From Bacillota bacterium (GTDB lineage: Bacteria > Vulcanimicrobiota > JAJTBE01): a DNA stretch of 64,000 nucleotides. Made by a program: the position numbers and the translations under genes. The notes under the pieces were generated by a model. It did no database searches, was not told the DNA's origin, and saw nothing but the letters and a program-made list of their open reading frames with translations. The stretch lies in assembly GCA_021287065.1 (NCBI GenBank), contig JAJTBE010000089.1, positions 1 through 64,000 on the forward strand, in the 5' to 3' direction. This document shows, in pieces, positions 1 to 9,428 of this stretch. Each line of letters opens with the position of its first letter. Position 1 is the stretch's first letter.

Positions 1-2
1 TG

Positions 3-668
3 ACCGTAGTTGTTTACAATCCTGATGACGGAAGCATTCCCACAGCAGTCATCACATATCCGGGACAGATTTCTTCCATACAGGTGTTTAATAAATACGG
101 TCTGATTGTAGAAAATAACGATGGAAGCAACAGCGGCGATCCTCACCGTTTATTCGGTGAAAGAATCCCATTTATGATAAAAGATCTAATGGCGATGATG
201 GATTGCAAAGATCTTGAAACTCTCGATATTTACCTGAAAACTGCAAGGATTCACTATCCTTTGATATACAATACCGCAAGCCCCTCAGGTGCTTATTGTT
301 ATGAGATGACCACCGATGAGGTAAAAAGAAGAAAGCCGGCAGACGGCCTTCTCATAGGAATAAATCATTTTGTTTCGCCTGACTGGAAACCGATAGATCC
401 CAACATTCCCAACTACATCGACAACTCAAAAACAAGATATTGCAATATGGAAACTTTAGTCAACAAGAACAAAGGTTCGATTGATGCCAAAGTTATGATG
501 TCAATTCTTGATACCAGTGTTTCCCAGGGAGGCCCCACACCTGAAGATAAGAGTATCTACCAGTATGTGGCGGAACCGGGCAGTCTGAAAATTTATCTGA
601 AAGCGAGAGAGTATTGCAACTGGACAGAAATAAACCTGAAGAAATTTTTCTCGGGTAGTAAAGACTGA
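3..668 (+). CDS. Linear amide C-N hydrolase, C-terminal part (C45/acyltransferase-like), partial
   Basis: The reading frame is open from the left edge (codons start at base 3), so the N-terminus lies outside the window. The visible protein has about 221 residues. Its pattern, with VFNKYGLIVENN, a DGLLIGINHFV segment and a later helical region with an SILDTSV stretch, resembles the C-terminal half of N-terminal-nucleophile amidases of the peptidase C45 / isopenicillin-N acyltransferase type. These cleave or transfer acyl groups on linear amides. The catalytic N-terminal Cys would lie upstream and cannot be checked. A strong hairpin follows the stop codon. An internal GTG at 84 is unlikely to be the start because the frame and the protein-like sequence continue upstream. 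The family call is by pattern only. Confidence 0.55.
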   Translation, partial: TVVVYNPDDGSIPTAVITYPGQISSIQVFNKYGLIVENNDGSNSGDPHRLFGERIPFMIKDLMAMMDCKDLETLDIYLKTARIHYPLIYNTASPSGAYCYEMTTDEVKRRKPADGLLIGINHFVSPDWKPIDPNIPNYIDNSKTRYCNMETLVNKNKGSIDAKVMMSILDTSVSQGGPTPEDKSIYQYVAEPGSLKIYLKAREYCNWTEINLKKFFSGSKD

Positions 669-711
669 AACCAGTTCTTCAACCTGATTGTTTTACATTT
701 TATTAAAGCGC

Positions 712-743
712 TAAAAAACCGGCTTCTGAAAAAGCCGGTTTTT
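712..743. terminator. Bidirectional intrinsic terminator
   Basis: An 11-bp stem (AAAACCGGCTT pairing with AAGCCGGTTTT) with a short loop is flanked by A and T runs on both sides. It sits between the stop of the amidase-like gene and the stop of the convergent zinc-ribbon gene, so it can serve both. Confidence 0.8.
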
Positions 744-789
744 CATATTTATTAAATAAAGAGATATTTTGAACAAAACTGCTGGGCAC

Positions 790-1701
790 CTATTTTTCCT
801 CGTCTTCAGCTCCGTAATACTCTGCTATAATGTTGTGCCAGTCCTTATCTTCGAATATTTCCCTGAAATCTTTGTCAAATGTTGGATCATGCTCTGCTAC
901 GGAAGCTAAAGCCGGTTCATCTGCTTCATACTCTTCCTCTTCATCATCCCCGGTTTCGGCTTCGTATTCTTCTTCGTCATACTCGTCCTCTTCAGCTTCT
1001 TCATAAGCTTCCAGAACTGATTTAAGGGCTTCAATGGTTTTTTCCGATTTAACTATAGCAAATTCTATAAGCCTTGGATCGTCAGCTCTTGTAAATGCAT
1101 CCATAGCCTTCAGTGCAAGCTGAATATCCGTCCATGCAGTAAAGAATTCTTCCGGATAATTTTCAGGATCAAAGGGAGGCTTTGTCATTGCTTCCAAATC
1201 GCCGCTTGTTGCAGTCAGCAGGGAGATATTTGCAAAACCGGTTGTAATATCAGCCATTGCCGATGAATAATCCACAAACCCCTTCGTGATCCCTTCATCG
1301 CCTTCAGCTTCAACAAAGTTCTTTCGTATGGAATTTAGTGCACCGGTAATATCCTTCTGAGCTTTATCGAAACCTTCCAGAAGTTTGTTAAAACTCTGAA
1401 GATTAAGCTCCCCAAGATCTTTCGAAGCTTCTTCCTTCATTCTCGAAATATCGGTAATATTGCCTTCAATAACCGATACAGCTTCATCCATCAGCTTTTG
1501 AGCTTCTTCTTCTATCTGGGCGAATTCTCTTTTAAGAATAAAAGGATCCGCAGGAAGATCCCTGCGGATCAGTCTGTTTCCTAATTCGGTAAGTTTGTCG
1601 AGGCAACTGTTAAAATTGACCCTGTCTATCATTCTCTGGTGGCAGAAACCGCACACCTGAGATTCATCGGGATTGCTTTTGCTGCAATATGGACAAATCA
1701 C
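790..1701 (-). CDS. Zinc-ribbon, coiled-coil protein with acidic tail
   Basis: 303 residues, function unknown. The N-terminus carries a four-Cys zinc ribbon (CPYC at residues 3-6, CGFC at 17-20). The middle (about 40-240) is mostly charged helix with coiled-coil character. The tail from about 235 to 270 is extremely acidic, with long Glu/Asp/Tyr runs. No signal peptide or membrane segment is seen, so it is probably cytoplasmic. The start is GTG at 1701, preceded by GAGGTG at good spacing. It lies 73 bp downstream of the low-complexity gene on the same strand and may be co-transcribed with it. The ribbon resembles those on the kinase, FHA and WD40 proteins elsewhere in the window, which hints at a shared adaptor role (inference). 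Confidence 0.75.
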   Translation of the reverse strand: MICPYCSKSNPDESQVCGFCHQRMIDRVNFNSCLDKLTELGNRLIRRDLPADPFILKREFAQIEEEAQKLMDEAVSVIEGNITDISRMKEEASKDLGELNLQSFNKLLEGFDKAQKDITGALNSIRKNFVEAEGDEGITKGFVDYSSAMADITTGFANISLLTATSGDLEAMTKPPFDPENYPEEFFTAWTDIQLALKAMDAFTRADDPRLIEFAIVKSEKTIEALKSVLEAYEEAEEDEYDEEEYEAETGDDEEEEYEADEPALASVAEHDPTFDKDFREIFEDKDWHNIIAEYYGAEDEEK

Positions 1702-1774
1702 CTTTTACACCTCATCCTGAACAATATATTTCTTTTTTCCAAAGAAACTCTGCCCGGAAGAGGCGTACCTCTTC

Positions 1775-4700
1775 CTAAGATTCCAGAGCTGCGCTCGGTG
1801 CAAAGTCATCTTTGGAAGTGCTGTCAAAATCACCGGCTAATGAAGTATCACCTATATCCGAACCGTCACCGAAATCTGAACTATCACCTAAACCGCCCAT
1901 ACCGGATTGGTCATTCTGACTGCCTAATCCTCCGGCTTGCTGATTGTTTCCGCCGATTCCGGCTCCCTGTTGATCATTATTGTTATTGGCTCCCTGCATG
2001 CCTCCCTGCTGGGCATTCTTCTGATTCTTGTTATCCTGTTTTTTGGCTTGATCTTTACCAGCCTGTTTGCCTTCGCCGGAACCTTCGCCAACAGCTCCGC
2101 CGCCGGCTGCTCCGCCACCTCCGCCGCTTCCTCCGGAATCGGCTATTTTCAGTTCTTCCGAAGGTTTATAGCTGGAGCCTTCGAAGGCTGCCTTAACGGA
2201 TTCGCTTACTCCTTTGCTTACATGCAGGTGTCTGCTGGTTGCAGCGGCATGTGTCATTCTGAGAAGACGATTGGTGTTTCTGTTCTGATCGGCCTGAGCT
2301 TTCAGTTCATCAGGATTATCTCCGAGAGAACCTCCGCCTGAACCTATGCTTCCGCCGCCTCCGCCACCGGAGCTTTTGCCGCCGCCTGAACTCCTTGCGC
2401 CACCGGAAGAAGACATTCCCGAACTTCCGCCGCTGCCGCTCATTCCTGAGGCTCCTCCTCCGGACATACCACCGCCGCCGCCTGTGGAACCTGATCTACC
2501 TGCTCCGCCGGCTCCTCCTGCGCTTCCGGTGTTTCCCGTGGAACCGCCGCCTGTATTGCCTGAAGGAGTGGAAACAGCTCCGGCATTACCAGTTGTTCTT
2601 GCAGCGCCGCCAGCGTTTCCGGCATTCATAGTCTGTGCCGGCATATTAGTTTTTCCTGCAGCAGCATTTGCCATATTGCCTGCCGCGTTCATCTGACCGC
2701 CTGCCCCGGCCTGTCCGCCTCTTCCTCCCTGCTGGGATCCCATAGCACCGGCTTTTCCGCCGCCTTCCATTCCTCCCTGCTTTTTGCCCTGACCACCCAT
2801 CTGGTCAATAGCCTGAGAACCGTCATCCATAGCTTTCTTTGCTACTTCGTCTCCGGTTCTGGATGCAAGAAGCCCCTGGCCGCTCAGTAATTCGTTGGAA
2901 AGAGAAGCAAGTTTCTGCTCAAGTTCATCTCCTGCAGAACCTCCGCCGCCGCCACCGTCGGCATCACCGGCACCGGCTCCCTGATTTTTATTGGCATTCT
3001 TATTCTTCTTTGCCTGCTGCTTTTTCTTAGCTTTTTGTTGTTTTTTGGCTTTTTCCTTCTTCTTGGCTTCTTCCTTCTTTTTAGCCTCTTCCTTTTCCTT
3101 AGCCTTGTCTTTTTCCTGAGCTTTATCCTTTTCCTGGGCCTTTTTATCCTTGTCTGCCTCTTTTACCTTGTCTTTGTCCTTCTTGTCCTTGTTCTCGGCA
3201 GCTTTTCCGTCTTTATCCTTACCGGCTTCCCCGGTTTTGGCATCTTTCTTGTCCTTATCCTTGTCAGCCTCACCGGTTTTTGCGTCTTTTTTATCCTTAT
3301 TGCCGTCGGCCGCTTTCACATCTTTCTTTTCCTTGTCAGCTTCGCCGGCTTTTACTTCTTTTTTATCCTTATCAGCATCTGCTGCTTTTACATCCTTTTT
3401 GTCATCAGCCTTTGCCGCATCCTGCTTTTCGGCACCTTTTACATTTTCTTTTCCGGCTTCAGGTTTTCCGGCATCTCCGGCAGGTTTTGCTTCCTGTTTG
3501 GGTTCTGCTGCCTTGACATCTTTTGCTCCGGCCTGACCACCGGTTTCCTGATTTTTGCCTTCGACAGCCTGAACTTTACCTTCCTGAGAATGCTGTTCTC
3601 CCGCTCCCTGCTGCTTCGGAGCTTCAGACACTATATTGCCTGCATTTGCCTGCTTGTGCTCTTCGGTTTTTCCCTGCTGAACATTACCGGCTTCAGACAC
3701 CTTTCCGGTATTTTTCTCCTCAACCTGAGGCTTCTGTATATTTCCTGTGTTTGCTGCCATTTCCGGCATTCTCGCCTGCTGAACAGGCTGCGCCGCATCA
3801 TGACCTCCACCGCCCTGACCGGGTGCAGGAGCAGCGGCTCCTTTACCTTCTCCGCCACCACCGCCGACAGCCATCTGAGGTGTTGGTGCTGCAGGAGTCT
3901 GCATCTGAGGCATTGCAGGCATCTGCGGAACATCTCCGCCACCGGCTCCGCCATCACCCTGACTAACCTGCTGTGCTCCCTGATTCTGACCTTCTGCCTG
4001 TTTCTGTTGTGCAGCATTGCCCTGTTTTTTGGCTTCCTGAGCTTTATTCTGCTGGTCTTCCTTACCTGCCTGTCCAGCTTGTCCTGCTCCCCCCTGACCG
4101 CCCTGTCCCTGTGCATTAGCCTGGGCATTCAGTTCTTCAAGCCTCTTGTGGGCATCGCCGATATTCTGGGAATTGGTTTCCTTTCCCCTGTCGATATTTT
4201 CCTTTTCCTTGTTAAGCTCGTTCAGCTTCTTTTCGCCTTCTTTGAGCATTTTTTCAAATTCTTTGGCTTTATTTGTGCATTCCTTAGCCTTCGTCTGCTC
4301 CTGTTTTTTCAGTCCATCTTCTTTTTTGGCTTCAGTTTCCTGTTCTTTCTGCTTGGTCTGATACTGTTTGGATTGAGCCTGTGATTGCTGGGACATAGCT
4401 GCTTCCTGGGCAGATAAGGCATCATGAGGTGCAGCAAGAGCCGGTCCCACATAAGGAATACATCTTAAAGCATTTGCAACAGCTTTTTCGGTCTGAGAAA
4501 GCATATTCTGAGCTTTTGCCATAGCATCGAAACTCTGCGAAATGCCCTGAAAAACCTTGCCCAATGTGGTATGTGTCTGCTGTTTCTGCTGATGGAAAGC
4601 CTGCTGCATGGTATGAGCAGCGGCTTGTTTCAACTGATCTGTCATGCCCTGCTTGTTTGTGGCATTTTCTGTGGTTTGTTTGCCGATATTCTGTTTATTT

Positions 4701-5167
4701 AATTCGCCGGCGCTGTTGAGTCTGCCTGCGTTGTCCATATGCCCTCTGAGGGCATCATTGACATCCCTTGCATCGTTCATACTGCCATGATCCCTTGCGG
4801 CAACCTGAGGAGTTCCGCTGGAATCATCAGATCTGGGCTGAAGCTGGTTCATCTTGCCCTGAGTATTCATTTTCTGAAAAAGAGTTTTTCCCATATTGGC
4901 AGCCGGTGCGGCATTACCGCCTCCACCCTTGCCGCCCATGCTGGCAAGCTGCTGTTCGAGGGTACCGGCCTGTGTTCCGAGATTTTTAATCTGGTTGCTC
5001 TGTCCGCCAACATCCTGAACATTGCCTTTCATATCACCCTGTTGTGATTCAGCATTTTTCTCCTGTGTATTTTTCCCTTTGTTTCCGCCACCCGATTGGT
5101 TTGCTAACTGGGTAGCTTTATCAACAAAAGTAGGTAAAGCATTAAGACCGATATTTCCAATATCCAC
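1775..5167 (-). CDS. Giant low-complexity Gln/Lys/Ala/Gly-rich protein
   Basis: 1130 residues, no recognised family. The N-terminal 250 residues are Gln/Asn/Lys-rich helix with one apolar patch (CIPYVGPALAAP, about 235-247). Residues 250-350 look like coiled coil (KQKEQETEAKK, EFEKMLKEGEKKLNELNK). Residues about 570-710 are a Lys/Asp/Ala/Glu run built on variations of KDKKDAK and EADKDK, passing into a nearly pure Lys/Ala/Glu/Gln helix. Residues about 720-960 are Gly/Ser/Ala-rich. A short ordinary-looking stretch (NRLLRMTHAAATSRHLHVSKGV, split here by reading) follows before a Gly/Gln/Asn/Asp tail. There is no signal peptide. The start is GTG at 5167 with an AAGGGG ribosome site. The open frame without stops, codon-level variation in the repeats and a plausible promoter argue that it is real. 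The function is unknown; a surface, matrix or phase-separating protein is speculation. Confidence 0.7.
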   Translation of the reverse strand: MDIGNIGLNALPTFVDKATQLANQSGGGNKGKNTQEKNAESQQGDMKGNVQDVGGQSNQIKNLGTQAGTLEQQLASMGGKGGGGNAAPAANMGKTLFQKMNTQGKMNQLQPRSDDSSGTPQVAARDHGSMNDARDVNDALRGHMDNAGRLNSAGELNKQNIGKQTTENATNKQGMTDQLKQAAAHTMQQAFHQQKQQTHTTLGKVFQGISQSFDAMAKAQNMLSQTEKAVANALRCIPYVGPALAAPHDALSAQEAAMSQQSQAQSKQYQTKQKEQETEAKKEDGLKKQEQTKAKECTNKAKEFEKMLKEGEKKLNELNKEKENIDRGKETNSQNIGDAHKRLEELNAQANAQGQGGQGGAGQAGQAGKEDQQNKAQEAKKQGNAAQQKQAEGQNQGAQQVSQGDGGAGGGDVPQMPAMPQMQTPAAPTPQMAVGGGGGEGKGAAAPAPGQGGGGHDAAQPVQQARMPEMAANTGNIQKPQVEEKNTGKVSEAGNVQQGKTEEHKQANAGNIVSEAPKQQGAGEQHSQEGKVQAVEGKNQETGGQAGAKDVKAAEPKQEAKPAGDAGKPEAGKENVKGAEKQDAAKADDKKDVKAADADKDKKEVKAGEADKEKKDVKAADGNKDKKDAKTGEADKDKDKKDAKTGEAGKDKDGKAAENKDKKDKDKVKEADKDKKAQEKDKAQEKDKAKEKEEAKKKEEAKKKEKAKKQQKAKKKQQAKKNKNANKNQGAGAGDADGGGGGGSAGDELEQKLASLSNELLSGQGLLASRTGDEVAKKAMDDGSQAIDQMGGQGKKQGGMEGGGKAGAMGSQQGGRGGQAGAGGQMNAAGNMANAAAGKTNMPAQTMNAGNAGGAARTTGNAGAVSTPSGNTGGGSTGNTGSAGGAGGAGRSGSTGGGGGMSGGGASGMSGSGGSSGMSSSGGARSSGGGKSSGGGGGGSIGSGGGSLGDNPDELKAQADQNRNTNRLLRMTHAAATSRHLHVSKGVSESVKAAFEGSSYKPSEELKIADSGGSGGGGGAAGGGAVGEGSGEGKQAGKDQAKKQDNKNQKNAQQGGMQGANNNNDQQGAGIGGNNQQAGGLGSQNDQSGMGGLGDSSDFGDGSDIGDTSLAGDFDSTSKDDFAPSAALES

Positions 5168-5201
5168 TTTATATTTCCCCTTCCTCAGACAAATTAATAC
5201 T

Positions 5202-5231
5202 ATTATAACATTTTGCCAAAACCTGAGAAAA
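5202..5231 (-). promoter_or_regulatory. Possible sigma70 promoter of the low-complexity gene
   Basis: On the minus strand a perfect TATAAT (5202-5207) has a weak TTTTCT -35 (5226-5231) 18 bp upstream. It is about 35 bp from the GTG start. The -10 is convincing, the -35 is not. Confidence 0.35.
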
Positions 5232-5314
5232 TACCGGAAAGCTAACAGAATTGTTTACTATTGCTTAAATTTGTTAACAACTTATTAAAATTTCAATATA
5301 ATTTGTTAACACAA

Positions 5315-8300
5315 TCAGATCTTAACTACGAGAAGGGAAAAATCATCTGTAATCTTGCGTCTTGTAAATTTCTGAACTGCAGTGTGGATTTTACTTGCAA
5401 GACCCTGAGCATCAAGATGGAAATTATTGCGAACCAGATCAAGAAGTCTGTCAGTGCCGAAGAACTCACCTTCACGGGATCTGGCTTCAGTAATACCATC
5501 TGTGTAGAGTAAAAGAATATCACCTTTGGAAACCCTGTATAATTTTTCATCGTATGTAGTTTCAGGGAAAACACCAATAGGCATATTGCTCGGTTCTTTA
5601 ATTGTATAAGCTTCTTTTTCCGAATCATCCCAATGGATCAGGGGTTCATGGCCTGCTGAGGAAACAATGATTTCATCTGCTTCCAAATCAAGATCTATAT
5701 ACAACAGGCTGATGAATTTATCAGCCGCTGTTTCCTCTTCCATCATCTGGTTTATAAGTGTCAGTATTTCCGAAGGAGAATAATCCGCCATGGCATAAGA
5801 TCTCAGAATATATTTTGCTCTGGCGTTGTAAATTGCAGCTTCTGTTCCTTTTCCGGAAACATCTGATATTACAAGACCATATCTGGTTTTTGTCATCTGA
5901 ATTATTTCAAAATAGTCGCCTGAAAGAATTTCTGATGGGATATAAACACTTCCCACATCAATACCATCGAAGTTCATCTCCACTTGCGGCATTAGATTGC
6001 GCTGAATAATCTGGGCTATTTTATATTGTTCATTATAAAGTCTTGCGTTTTCAATAGCAACGGCAGCCTGGTTGGCGAGAGTGGAAAGAAGATTGATCTC
6101 GTTGGTGGAAAAATGGAATAATTCCCTCTTGTATATGTTAATCAGACCCATAATGCGGTTGCGAACTTTAAGGGGGACTGACAAAATAGTCCGGAGACCG
6201 TCTTTTTTCACCTGCTGGGGGAATTTGTAGGGAGAAGCCTGACTTTCCTGATCGTGGAGAACCATGGGCCTTCCGGTTTTTGCCGCAATACCTGCAATAC
6301 CGGCTCCCACTTTTATCATTTCGCCTTTGTAATATTTGCCAAGCCCCATTGTTTTAACAATTTCAAGCTGCTGGTTTTCCTCGTCAAGATTCATAATCGA
6401 AACCGCATCAGCTCCCATAACCGATGCAATCGACGAGCATACTTCTTCAAGAACCTTGTCCAGTTCAAGGGTTGAAGTGATTGATTTGCCGACTTCAAAA
6501 ACTGTGGCAAGCTCTCTCACCTTATTTTTAATGATGTTATACAAACTTGCATTTTCAACAGCGATGGCCGCCTGATTTGCAAAACTGCGGAGAAGCCTTA
6601 TTTCCTGGCTGTCAAACTTATCCTGTGCTTTACAGAAACAGTTGAGAACTCCGACGACTCTTTTTCTTGCAATAAGCGGAACCGAAATATACCCGCCCAT
6701 ACCTGCTGATTCCAGTGTTTTAACGATAAATGGTTCTTCAGGTTCTGCGCTGGTGGATACATAATAAGTAAGATAACGCCGCCGCTTTGCGGTCATTGCT
6801 GATATTGCTTCATGAAATGTCGGATCTGCAAGATCTCCGGTGAGTCCTATACTTGATTTCATCTCATATCTGTGAACTTTTTCCTCAAGTGTTATGATTG
6901 AAGCTGCAGGAGCTTCAATCAGATGGGATGCCTTATCAACAATAAGTTCAAATACTTTTGGCAGACTCAGGGTTCCGGTAACCGCAGTTGAAACCTGATG
7001 AAGAGCTTTGAGTTGATCAAGATTACCTTCAAGCTGGTTTACAAGAGTACCTCTCTGAATAGCTGAAGCAATCTGAAGGGCGATAGTCATCACAAGCCTT
7101 ATCTGTGCTTCGGTAAAAAGATGCGCAAGCCTCGAATCATCAAGATAGATAAGCCCATTGAGCTGCTCTTTTGTAAACAGCGGTGCAAGAAGACATGAGT
7201 TGGTTGGAAAAACTTTGAAAAACTTCTCAAAAGCAGGGCAATTAATAGGAGAACCGGACAGCAGGATAGGTTTTCCCTGAACAAGTTCCCGCCAGAGTTC
7301 TTCGTTAATTTCATCTATTGGAATTTTATAAAGTGAGAAAAACTCTTTCTGCTCATCACTAAGGCCTTTATCAGCAGAAACATAAAACTCCAGTTTTTTT
7401 GAGTCAAGAAGCATAATAAGACATCTATCCACACCAACCAGTTTTGTAAGCTGGTCGGCACTGTGTCTCAGCACTTCCGACAGTTCCACGCTTTCGCCTA
7501 TGGATTTGGCTGCATGATATAAAATCGTAGCTTCACGGGCTTTTTTCTGTTCATGTTCAAATATTTTTGCATTATCAATGGCAAGAGCGGCGTGATCCGC
7601 AAAGAAGCTGAGCATCTCAACCTGTTCAGGTTTATATTCCCTCTCCTTGAAATCGAAAATATTAAGCAGTCCCTTAACCTGTCCTTGTCGTGACAATGGA
7701 ATGCCCAGATATGACTTTATCCTTTGCGGAGAAAGATTAATCTCCATAGAATTGGACGAATTGAAGCTCGCCATAAAGCTGCCGGTTGGCTCCTCTGAAC
7801 TTTCATCGTATGCGCCGGCTTCTCCGCCGTAAGCCCTTGTAACAGTAACCTGTTTTTCAAGCTTCTTATCTTCAATCAGATAAATACTGCCTGCATCGGA
7901 ATTAATAAAACTACATGATATTTCAGCGATAATCTTCAGAAGCTGCTTTACATCAAAAGTATTTGAAAGCGCTGCACCGAGTCTGATAAAGTGGGATTTC
8001 AGCTCATCCCTGCTTTTTGCAAGATCAAGGGCTTTTTTCTGACTGAGATTGTAAAGCCTTGCTGCATCGATAACGATAGCGACTTCAGCTCCCAGCGCTT
8101 CGGCAAACTCAACTTCCTGCTTGTGAAACATTCGTCGTTCCTTGTTTGAAACAAGGTGCATGCATCCTGTAACCCTGCTGCCTATACGCAGTGGCACTGA
8201 AAGAAGGGATTTAATCCCCCACTCTTTTATCTTTTCCCTGTTCAGCCTTGAATCATTCTCTGCATCATACGAATAAAAAGCCTCCCCTGTTTCCGCCACA

Positions 8301-9106
8301 ATGCCCGTGGCGCCGTCTCCGGGTTTAATAGCTCTTCCGATTATTTCATCTGCATAAATACTGTTTGACGCATATATCTCAACAAACTGTCTCTTTTCAT
8401 CCCACAACGCTATCGAACATTGATCCATTTCATAAGTTGAACATACTTTTTCGTTAATACTAAACAGAAGATCTTTCAGGTTAATCTCGCCGGAAAGTTG
8501 TGAAGCTACATCGGAAATAAAGCTTGCAACTTTTGTAAACCTCGCTTCCTGGCTCTCGCGCTTTCTCTCGTTATGGTATAAATCAGCGATAGCGTTAAGT
8601 CTTTCCGTTACTTTCCCTATCTGAATGTCATTAACAGTCGGACTCTTTTTATAAAGATTTTTTATCTCTTCCTTACTATCTTTCAGGTCATCGGGCAAAG
8701 TTTCACATAAAACAGAAACATCCGACACTTCAGGAAAATAATGCCCCCCGGCTATAAATACTTCAGGAATCTCTTTACCTGTCTTGAGTGGAAGTACAAA
8801 AGATTTCAGGTTGTAGCGGCAAGTGCCAAATTCAGCTTGTCCTGTTGAAATTGCCTGTCTGAAAAGTTGTTCGTGGAAACTTATGCATTCTTTTCTCAGC
8901 GTTTCTGAATTGCCGTTTCGGTTTATCTCATTGCAGAATTCGTTTATGGTGGTAGAGCAGGCAATAGGCTCATTTTCAGGGGAAACAACAGCAAGCATAA
9001 GCCCAGTTAAGGCTGATACTGTTTCAAGAAGGGAAAAACAACTGTGATAGCAGTTTTTTGAACCTTCAGTTTCTTTTTTATCATCAAAAGGGAAGAAAGT
9101 CGTCAT
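5315..9106 (-). CDS. PocR-like / multi-GAF / SpoIIE-type PP2C phosphatase
   Basis: 1263 residues, cytoplasmic sensor. About residues 15-150 fit a PocR-like ligand-binding domain: spaced Cys residues, a FGTCRYNLKSFVLPL segment and a GGHYFPE motif. Five GAF-type domains follow at about 200-350, 370-520, 530-685, 700-855 and 865-1025, each ending in the characteristic helix (for example FANQAAIAVENA). Residues about 1035-1263 are a SpoIIE/RsbU-type PP2C Ser phosphatase, with ILSGDYFEI, VISDVSGKGTEAA, SAGHEPLI, LLLYTDGITEAR and TDDFSLLVV carrying the metal-binding Asp residues. Family knowledge suggests it dephosphorylates an anti-sigma-antagonist-like partner in response to small molecules; no such partner is encoded nearby. 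ATG at 9106 is preceded by GAGG. The number of GAF units is unusually high. Confidence 0.88.
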   Translation of the reverse strand: MTTFFPFDDKKETEGSKNCYHSCFSLLETVSALTGLMLAVVSPENEPIACSTTINEFCNEINRNGNSETLRKECISFHEQLFRQAISTGQAEFGTCRYNLKSFVLPLKTGKEIPEVFIAGGHYFPEVSDVSVLCETLPDDLKDSKEEIKNLYKKSPTVNDIQIGKVTERLNAIADLYHNERKRESQEARFTKVASFISDVASQLSGEINLKDLLFSINEKVCSTYEMDQCSIALWDEKRQFVEIYASNSIYADEIIGRAIKPGDGATGIVAETGEAFYSYDAENDSRLNREKIKEWGIKSLLSVPLRIGSRVTGCMHLVSNKERRMFHKQEVEFAEALGAEVAIVIDAARLYNLSQKKALDLAKSRDELKSHFIRLGAALSNTFDVKQLLKIIAEISCSFINSDAGSIYLIEDKKLEKQVTVTRAYGGEAGAYDESSEEPTGSFMASFNSSNSMEINLSPQRIKSYLGIPLSRQGQVKGLLNIFDFKEREYKPEQVEMLSFFADHAALAIDNAKIFEHEQKKAREATILYHAAKSIGESVELSEVLRHSADQLTKLVGVDRCLIMLLDSKKLEFYVSADKGLSDEQKEFFSLYKIPIDEINEELWRELVQGKPILLSGSPINCPAFEKFFKVFPTNSCLLAPLFTKEQLNGLIYLDDSRLAHLFTEAQIRLVMTIALQIASAIQRGTLVNQLEGNLDQLKALHQVSTAVTGTLSLPKVFELIVDKASHLIEAPAASIITLEEKVHRYEMKSSIGLTGDLADPTFHEAISAMTAKRRRYLTYYVSTSAEPEEPFIVKTLESAGMGGYISVPLIARKRVVGVLNCFCKAQDKFDSQEIRLLRSFANQAAIAVENASLYNIIKNKVRELATVFEVGKSITSTLELDKVLEEVCSSIASVMGADAVSIMNLDEENQQLEIVKTMGLGKYYKGEMIKVGAGIAGIAAKTGRPMVLHDQESQASPYKFPQQVKKDGLRTILSVPLKVRNRIMGLINIYKRELFHFSTNEINLLSTLANQAAVAIENARLYNEQYKIAQIIQRNLMPQVEMNFDGIDVGSVYIPSEILSGDYFEIIQMTKTRYGLVISDVSGKGTEAAIYNARAKYILRSYAMADYSPSEILTLINQMMEEETAADKFISLLYIDLDLEADEIIVSSAGHEPLIHWDDSEKEAYTIKEPSNMPIGVFPETTYDEKLYRVSKGDILLLYTDGITEARSREGEFFGTDRLLDLVRNNFHLDAQGLASKIHTAVQKFTRRKITDDFSLLVVKI

Positions 9107-9428
9107 GAAAAAACCTCAGGAGATGCTTGAAAAACTCCCGATTCAAACAGGATTGATTTTACTGAAATATCTATCCGCTAAAGTCTTAATTAGCTACGCC
9201 GCGGTATTTGAAAAGCTTGTCTATAAATCTCTGGTTCTCTATTATCAGGACTTCCCGTTCCATATACATCCGGTCTCCTGCTTCTTTTGCTGAATATTTA
9301 GATAATATCGTGCATTAATATTGCTGCAAACGAAATTAACCTTACTAAGAGGAATTCAACCCCAAAGTGGAAAACCCTTTAATAAACTTTATTGTTTTTT
9401 ATTAGTAAATCGGGAGATGAATCTGTCA
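9107..9428. other. Non-coding interval between divergent genes
   Basis: About 320 bp between the phosphatase start and the solute-binding protein start. It must hold both promoters, but I see no convincing -35/-10 pair. A 62-codon frame inside it has no family resemblance and no good ribosome site. Confidence 0.5.

Noticed and set aside
2346-2696. Pro-rich plus-strand frame
   Set aside because: Antisense of the Gly-rich part of the same gene (Gly codons read as Pro/Ala).
3035-4384. 449-codon hydrophobic frame on the plus strand
   Set aside because: It is the antisense of the Lys/Gln-rich low-complexity gene; Lys and Glu codons read backwards give Phe, Leu and Ser, producing a false membrane-like protein. 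It has no ribosome site.
9105-9293. 62-codon plus-strand frame after the phosphatase start
   Set aside because: No family resemblance, no ribosome site, and it starts at the reverse complement of the phosphatase start codon.
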